IMG/VR virus record: IMGVR_UViG_3300042391_000288
Coordinates: 1-30,185 of that record
Origin: a virus
DNA length: 30,185 nucleotides
Reading direction: 5' to 3' (one strand)
Part shown: positions 9,501-18,500 of the stretch, piece by piece
Layout: every line of letters begins with the position of its first letter
Position numbering within the stretch: position 1 is the stretch's first letter
Program-made: the position numbers and the translations under genes
The notes under the pieces: generated by a model
What the model was told of the DNA's origin: nothing
The model's input: only the letters and a program-made list of their open reading frames with translations
Databases searched by the model: none

Positions 9501-12500
9501 CTCGTCCTAAGACTGATGCATACTACCTATCTGACATGTTTGGATATACAGCATCTAACAGAATTGAATATACAGTAGTTGATTCGAGAATTAAAATGTA
9601 TCCGTTAACATCGGCATTTAATTTAGATGATTGCTCTAATAAATCTATTAATGTTTACCTAAACGGTAATCAATTAATTTACGGTCGAGATTACATTTTT
9701 GGTACTGATGTATTTTTTGAAATTCTCACAGACATTCAAGAAGATGACTTAATTGAAGCATTTGAATTTGAAAGTACCGACGGTTGCTTTTGCCCACCAA
9801 CTCCTACTAAATTAGGCCTATATCCTAAGTTTGTACCTAAAAAGTATATTGATGATACCTACATAGAACCGACAGAAGTAATACAAGGTCACGATGGTAG
9901 TATCACTATTGCATTCGGCGATTACAGGGATGATCTACTCCTTGAATTAGAAACACGAATCTTCAATAATATTAAAGTACATTACAACACAGATATATTT
10001 GATGTGTATGATTTTATTCCTGGATATAATAGAAAAGTTCCCTATTCAAGGACCGAAGTCGATACTATTTTATCTAAGTATTTTTTCCAATGGACTATTA
10101 ATATACAAGAAGATTTTACCAAAGATACTTGGTATGATCAAACAAATAGCTTTACCTATAATTATAGAGGAAGTTATACACCCGACAATTTAGATGTTCC
10201 GGCTGCATGGCGCGGAATTTATCGATGGCTGTTTGATACAGACCGTCCTCACACAAACCCTTGGGAATGTTTAGGCTTTAGCATTGAGCCGTCTTGGTGG
10301 CAAACAGTATATGGTCCAGCACCGTATACAAGTGATAATTTAGTATTATGGGATGACATAAAAGAAGGTATTGTTCGAGAACCAGGAGTGCCTGTACGTC
10401 GAAATCCTAAATTTGCAAAACCTATCCTAGCTCAAGGATTACCGGTCGATGATCAAGGCAAACTAGTTAGCCCTAAAGATTCGGGTTTGGTACAAGGTAC
10501 TATACAAACCGGCGACGGCGGTTATTACACCTTCGGTGATCACTCAATGGTAGAAACTGCATGGCGCAGATCAAGCTACTTACCTTTTGCCTTAATTCAA
10601 GCATGTTTGCTAATGCAACCTAACCACGTGCTAGGCCGTTGTCTAGATCGTAGTCGCATACAGCGCAATTTAAACAATCAATTAATTTATTCATCTACTG
10701 GATTGAGAATTAGATTAGAAGATATTGTTGTTCCTTCTACCTCAAATAGAAATAATGATACTAGACAATATGCTTGCGGGTTGATCAATTATGTTATAGA
10801 TTATTTGTCAAGCGAAAATATTATAAGAATCGACCAGTATGCTGTAGATTTAAAGTCGTTAACAAACAATCTAGCAAGTCGATTAGGTGCGTTTACTAAC
10901 AAACCTAAATATAGAATACTATTAGACAGTAAGAATCCTAGCAGCAGCGGTGGCGTATTTGTGCCTGAAGAAGACTATGCTGTTGAATTAAATGTATCTA
11001 GTGCTATCAAGAAAGTCACATACAGTGGCGTAGTAATAACTAAATTTGCTGATGGATTTGAAGTTCGAGGCTACAACTTTGATAATCCGTATTTTACATA
11101 TTATCCGCCAGTGCAGGATGGCAAGACTATTAATGTGGGCGGTATAAGCGAAAGTTATATTACATGGTCGCCAGCTCAAATCTACATTGCAGGTAAAGTA
11201 GTTAAGAATGACAATCAATACTATCGAGTAAAAACAAACCATACTAGTGGAGAACAGTTTGATTCAAACTATTATAGTCGACTAGCAGGATTGCCTATCG
11301 TTGGTGGGCGTGACGTTGTACTTAAAAAGACTTGGGATTTAACAGATCCAAGAGTAATTGCGTACGGTACAAAATTTTATACAATACAAGATGTTGCAGA
11401 CTTCTTACAGGGCTATGGTGTATATCTAGAACAGTTGGGATTTGTATTTGATGATTTTGATAATGACCTAGCAACTATTACCAATTGGGAAACTAGCGTT
11501 AAAGAATTTTTATTCTGGTCCACGCAAAATTGGAGTGCAGGCGCTGTTATCAGTTTAAGCCCATGCGCCAATAAGCTAGTGTTCAACTCGGTAAATTCAG
11601 TCGTGGGCGATATTACTGATCAATTCCGCGGATACAGTGTTTACCGAGTCGACGGCCAAAAATTAGACTTTGAAACTATTACTGCATACCGAAATGGTAA
11701 CGTGTTTATACTTGAGCCCGAAGATACAAATTACGGTATATTCGGAGTTACGCTATATCTATTGCAAAAAGAGCATGTGGTCATTTTAGAAAATAAAACA
11801 TTGTTCAATGATACAATATATGATCGAGAAGCAGGATATCGCCAAGAACGAGTTAAGATTATAGGATATGTTACCAGTGAGTGGACAGGTGGATTCGAAA
11901 TTCCAGGCTTTATCTATGATCAAGCTATTGTTTCGCCGTGGGGTGCTTGGACTGATTATCGTCTAGGTGACATCGTCAAGCATAAGGAATTCTATTACAG
12001 TGCCAACACATTTCTAGTAGGTTCGGAAAAATTTAATAACGAAGACTGGGTGCTGTTAGATGAAAAGCCAAAGTCTGAACTATTACCAAACTGGGATTAT
12101 AAAGCAGAAACATTTACAGACTTTTATGATCTCGATTCCGATAACTTAGATAGTGGTCAGCAAAAGATTGCTCAACATTTAATCGGTTATCAAAAGCGCC
12201 AGTATCTTGAAAACATCATTCAGAATGATGTAAGTCAGTACAAGTTCTACCAGGGTATGATCATTGAAAAAGGAACACAAAACGTTCTTAACAAGCTGTT
12301 CGATGTACTAAGTGCAGACGGTACAGAAAGCCTAACCTTCGACGAAGAATGGGCATTCCGAGTAGGCGAATATGGATCAGTTGATACGTTTAATGAAATT
12401 GAGTTTATATTAGACGAAGCCAGTTTTAAAATTAATCCTCAACCATTAGAGTTAGTTGATTCGCTGGATGTGTCAGCTTTAGATTTTGTCTATAGACAAA

Positions 12501-15500
12501 AGCCGTCGGACGTGTATATTAAGCCAGCAAACTACACTAGCAATGTTTGGCCAACTACAAATACTACACTTGATTATTTGAGAACACCTGGCTATGTAAG
12601 AAAAGAAGATGTGCAAGTTAATGTAGACACATTAGATGACCTAGTATCGTACGACATTTCTTCGTTTGTTGAAGGAGATTATGTATGGACGGCATTTGAA
12701 CCAACAGTTAATCGTTGGAACATTTATAGATTCACATCTGCACCTTTTGTAATTACTAATGTTACATATTCCAATTCAGTAGTAACAGTTGAATGTGACC
12801 AAACAATTACCCTTGAAAATTTAAATGTTGGAGATTTTATAGGTTTAGAAAATGTACAATCGTTGAAGGGCTTTTATAAGGTCACATCAAAGACACTGAA
12901 CAAGTTTACATTCTCTGCATCGTTAGTTGGATTTTCAGAATTTACTGAATCTAATAAACAAGAAATCTTACCGTATGTATTGACATTACAAAGAGTTTCT
13001 AACATTGACGATGCAAATGATATTATTCCACAGCGCATTAAGACTGACGAATTAATTTGGGCCGATAACAACGGCAACGATCAATGGACAGTATATAAAA
13101 ATGCAGGTACGTATAGAAGATCTACAATAGTTAATTCAGACCCGGCAGAAGAACTAAATTTCGGCCTAGCATCAGCAATTAGTGATTCGGGCAACATTGC
13201 AGCGATATCTGACACTGGTGGTATAACAATATACCAAAAAGGAACAGCTGACAATTCTTGGAAAGTAAATGGCAGAATTACTAGAGATGACCCTAATTTA
13301 ACAACTACAATTAGCACAATTAGTTTAGTTACTAGACTTTCAAATATTAGCACAGTCACTACAGCAACCGATCACGGTCTAATAAATGGTGATATAGTAT
13401 CAGTTCTTTCGTCAACTGACACCACATTTACTGAAAAAAATGTAGAAGTTACTGTTACTGGTCTAAAGAAATTTACATATGCTAACATAGGCAGCAACGT
13501 CAGTAGCATTGGCGGCATAGTAGTAAGAACACCTACTGCTGCCTTTGGCGCAATGATTAAGTTATCTCCCGATGCATACTGGCTAGCTATTGCAGACATT
13601 AATCATTCATCTAATAAAGGTCGAGTTTCTATGTACACTCGACAGAACAACGGCGAATACTTATTTAAATCGCATGTAGTGAGTCAATCACCGACAGTTG
13701 ATGAATACTTTGGTAATAATATTGCATTTGCTAAAACAGACAGTGGTTACTTGAGTGTAATTTCAGCTCCCGGTAGTGATTCAGTATACGTTTACAATTA
13801 TGTAGCATCATGGGCATCTGCTGGGGTACTAACCAATGATCCAAGTTTTGGTCATGATATTGCATTGACTCACACTGGCAACATATTAATAGTATCAGCG
13901 CCTCGTGCTGCTAGCAGTTCTGGTAGCGTGTTTGTATACGAATATAACGGATCTACTTACGATCTAGCTAACACACTTACTGCAGACATTGCAAATGATG
14001 CTGAGATGTTTGGAGAAAGTGCTGCAATATCTTCAAATGGAAATTACATTGCTGTTAGCGCAACTATGGCCGATACTGGTAATACTATAGATGCTGGCAG
14101 AGTGTTAGTCTATAAATTAGATGATGCTAGCTATGTATCTGGATTACCATATCAGACTATCTATAGTCCGCGCAGTGAGACTAATGAAAAATTTGGATTT
14201 AATATTGACTTTATGAACGGCAGCGAAACTCTAGCTGTATTCTCAAAACACGGTGATGTTGATACTACGACGTCATTTGATCAGTATTCTGAAAAACTAT
14301 ATCCTAATTCTACAGTAGATGGCGACCGTTATGTCAATGACCCTGCTAGTGAACCTCAACAAACTTCTATCACATTTGACAACAATTCGTTAAGACTAAT
14401 CGATAGAAACATAAATGTAGGACGTATTGATATTTTTGATCGATACAACACTAAATTTATCTACGGCGAGAGTTTAAGTAACACTAGCTTATTGTGGTCC
14501 GGCTACGGAGAAGATATTGCAGTAGGATCTGATGTAATTTTAGTTTCTGCAATTCGAGAGTCTGACTCATCTAAAGCAGAATCTGGTACTGTATATTCAT
14601 ACGTAAAGCCAGTAGGCACAACTAGTTGGACACCGTTCCACGTTGAGCTACCGACTATAGACATAGATAAAATTAAAAAAGTATTCTTGTACAATAAAGT
14701 TACTAGTTCAATTGTCACTTACTTAGATGTTATAGATCCAATACAGGGAAAAATTCCAGGCGTTGCAGATCAAGAAATTAGATTTAAAACATTCTTTGAT
14801 CCTGCAACGTACTCAATTGGCTCGGCAGCAGTCAATGTTGACGATGGCGCAAACTGGACAAAAAACCAAGTTGGTATGTTATGGTGGGATCTTACTAATG
14901 CTAAATTCATTGACCCAAGAAGCGGAAACATTACCTATAGATCGTCGGTATGGAATCAGTTATATGATACCGCTAGTATAGATGTGTACGAGTGGGTTGA
15001 GACCTCACTACTACCGAGCCTGTGGAATAAGCAAGCAGATACTGAAGCCGGCCTTGCTAAAGGAATTAGCGGCCAAAGCAAGTACGGAGATTCGATTTAT
15101 AGTGTTAGCAAGCGATACGACTCTATCAGTCAAACATTTAAAGAAACGTACTACTACTGGGTTAAGAACAAGAAAAATACTCCTAATGTTCCGGGTAGAA
15201 CACTTAGCGCATTTGATACTGCTAGTTTGATAGCAGATCCAGTTGCCTATGGATACCCTTGCATTGCGTTTACTGGAACAAACAGTTTAAGTTTAATTAA
15301 TTTAAGCAGATACCTTCAAGATAAAAATATTGTATTAAACGTACAGTATTGGTTAAGCGATTATAAAAACAGCAACTACCATAGTCAATGGAAATTATTA
15401 AGCACTAATGAAACTACAGTAATTCCGTCATTGATTGAAAAGAAATGGTTTCATAGTCTTGTAGGAAAAGACGACAACGATCGTGTTGTTCCTAATATTG

Positions 15501-18500
15501 ATCTTCCAGTTAAACATCGCTACGGCATCGAATTTAGACCAAGACAAAGTATGTTTGTCAACCGTATCGAAGCTTTAAAACAATTCATTGAACGAGTTAA
15601 TACTGTTATTAATACTAAATTAATTTCAGATGATTACGATTTAACAGACTTAGAACAATTCGAAGCAGAACCTAGTACTATTAGTGCTGAGTGGGATCGT
15701 GTTATAGATACTGATGCAGAATTGCGATTTGTCCCAACTATATTGTTAGATACCGCTACTGTTACTCCGGTAGTTGTTAACGGCAGAATCGTGAGTGTGA
15801 CTATAACCAATAGTGGTCGAGGATACGGTACTCTTAGGGAATATGCAGAAGGATTGTGGTATGGTCCGAATATTTCAGTAACTGGCCCAGGTAGTGATGC
15901 TGTAATTAAGACAATTATCGACGCGGCCGGCCAGGTTGTTGATACTGTAATTTTAAATCAAGGTCGCGGATATACCAACGATACTTCCTTGGTTATTAGA
16001 GATTTCAAAGTACTAGTTCACAGCGATACAACTTCGTATGATACATGGAGCATTTATGCATGGAATAAAGCAATTGGCGAGTGGACACGAGTTCGTAGTC
16101 AAAGTTACGATGTAAGGAAATACTGGAAATATCTAGACTGGTATGAAGCCGGGTATAACCAATTTGTTAAAATTGATTTCTTAGTAGAAAACACTTATGA
16201 ATTAGTAACAACAGATATTCCGCTTGGGTCGATAGCCAAAGTTAAGAATATTGGATCAGGCGGTTGGTTATTATTAGAAAAATTTAACAACTTATCGACT
16301 ATTGACTACACTCAGAATTTTAGAGTTATTGGCAGAGAACACGGCACTGTTGAATTTTTATCAAATTTATATAAATTTAATACCAGCACGGTAGGTTACG
16401 ACGGTCCGTTATTCGATGCAGACATATACGACAACAGTCCGACAACTGAGTTGAAAATAATTTTAAATGCAATAAAGGATAAGATATTAATTGATGAATT
16501 TAGAGTTGAGTTCTTAAAACTATTCTTTGCCAGTGTGCGATATGCACTTACTGAACAGGTGTTTATTGATTGGGCCTTTAAGACAAGTTTTGTTAAATCA
16601 ATGCACAATGTCGGCGAACTAAAACAAAAAGTTACATATAACAGTGATAATTTAGAATTTTTTGAATCTTATATTCGAGAAGTTAAACCCTATAGAACTA
16701 AAGTTAGAGAATATGTAAGTAACTATAGTAGTCTAGACAGGTCACAAAGTTCAGTAACTGATTTTGATTTACTTCCAGTTATAAACAATCAACTTGAAGT
16801 TAATCCGCTAACAGTTCATATTAATTCTAATGGTGAAGTTGTTACTGGATTTACTGAAATAGATACGTATCCTTGGAAACATTGGAATGATCACGTAGGT
16901 TACGAAATCATCTCAATTAAGGTAGTCGATGGCGGCACTGGATATGAAACTCGTCCAATTGTTGAAATTTCAGGAGTGCAAGTTCCTGGAGCTACATCAG
17001 CCTATTTTAAAGTAACCGACGGCACTGGAAATAATGATTTTGTAATCAAATTAACAGATCCGGCAAAAATTCAAAATGCTAGAGATCAAATAAACGGTGT
17101 TGTCCCTCGGCTACACATTACTGGTTTGATTATAAAAAGCACAGCTGATTACAATCCAAACTACAGTTATCATTACGATCCTGATACTATTGACTTTTTT
17201 GAAGTCGCTATGGAAGTATGCGATGCAACTTTTGACTATACTGAAGAGTATTTAGATGAAGCAGGTGGAGCATTTTTACCAGGATTAAGATTGTGTCCAT
17301 GGAACAGTCTTCTAGTAGAGGAGATTGCAGGAGTGCAAGTTCCCGGAGATACTACATTACCTGCATCAGCTGTTGCCTACATAAGCAACGGTAAAGTAAT
17401 TAGAATTGACATCGTTAATGCTGGCACACGTTGGGTATCAACACCTACGATTACAATACGCGGCGGCAACACCGCAGGAGTAGACACCACTGCAAGAGCT
17501 GTGGCAATTATTGGTAACGGAGTTATTAGAACAAATTATATCAAGATTAAATTTGATAGGACTAGTAAAGTATATGAAATAACTGAGTTAGCACAAGCTG
17601 AAACGTTTACGGGATCGGGAAGTAAAACTCAGTTCTCATTAAGATGGTCGCCTGATATTAAGTTTGGTAATTCTACTGTTACTATTGACAATACTGATGT
17701 ATTGAAAGATGACTATACACTAACTACTGTAACGTCTACTAGCAGAGGGTATACTAGTTACTCAGGGCTGCTAACGTTCGTCACACCGCCACCATTAGGT
17801 AGTGTTATTGAGATAACCTACAATAAAAATTATGTGCATTTGAATGCACTAGACAGAATTAATTTTTATTACAATCCAACGACTGGACAAATTGGTAAAG
17901 ATCTTGCACAGTTAATGACAGGTATCGATTATGGCGGAGTACAGATAACAGGATTAGGTTTCGGAGTTAACGTAGGTTGGGATGCCCTGCCTTGGTTTAC
18001 TGATGCCTGGGATGCGGTTGATCCGACATTTGAAGATTATATTGCAACAGTTAGTACTGTAACATATGCATATCGTATGCCATACGTTCCAGCTGTCGGA
18101 CAAGAAATCAATATATATGTTTCAAAGAATATACCTACAATCATAGTTGAAACTATCGGCGAAGTAGATGCAGCATTGGCTGAAATTGAGCCAGGCGATC
18201 TAGTAGTTAACGAAAGTCGTAGAGTTGTAATCAACAATGCAACAGTGCCTGCTACGCTGTACGTTTGGGACGGTAGCGAATGGAATAACAGTAACATAGT
18301 GGCAAGTTCGTCGTATCTACCTTCTGTGCGTATTGATGATTCTAATTATCTAACTATCAATCAAACTAACGATGCAGCTATAATGACATCATTCATCGGT
18401 GACGGTGAAGTCGATATTGTTACATTACCAACTTCACCGATTGCAACCGTATCTGTGATTAAAATTTCACGCTCAGCTGATGTGGCAACAGCAGTAACTG

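Noticed and set aside
9781-9798. CFC in the giant protein as a metal-binding site
   Set aside because: Two cysteines alone (GCFCPP, near residue 1075) without partner Cys or His nearby do not support a metal site.
14763-15230. Two short + strand open frames inside the giant gene
   Set aside because: They are out-of-frame reads of a continuous long frame with no ribosome site. The in-frame protein shows conserved-looking motifs across the same bases.
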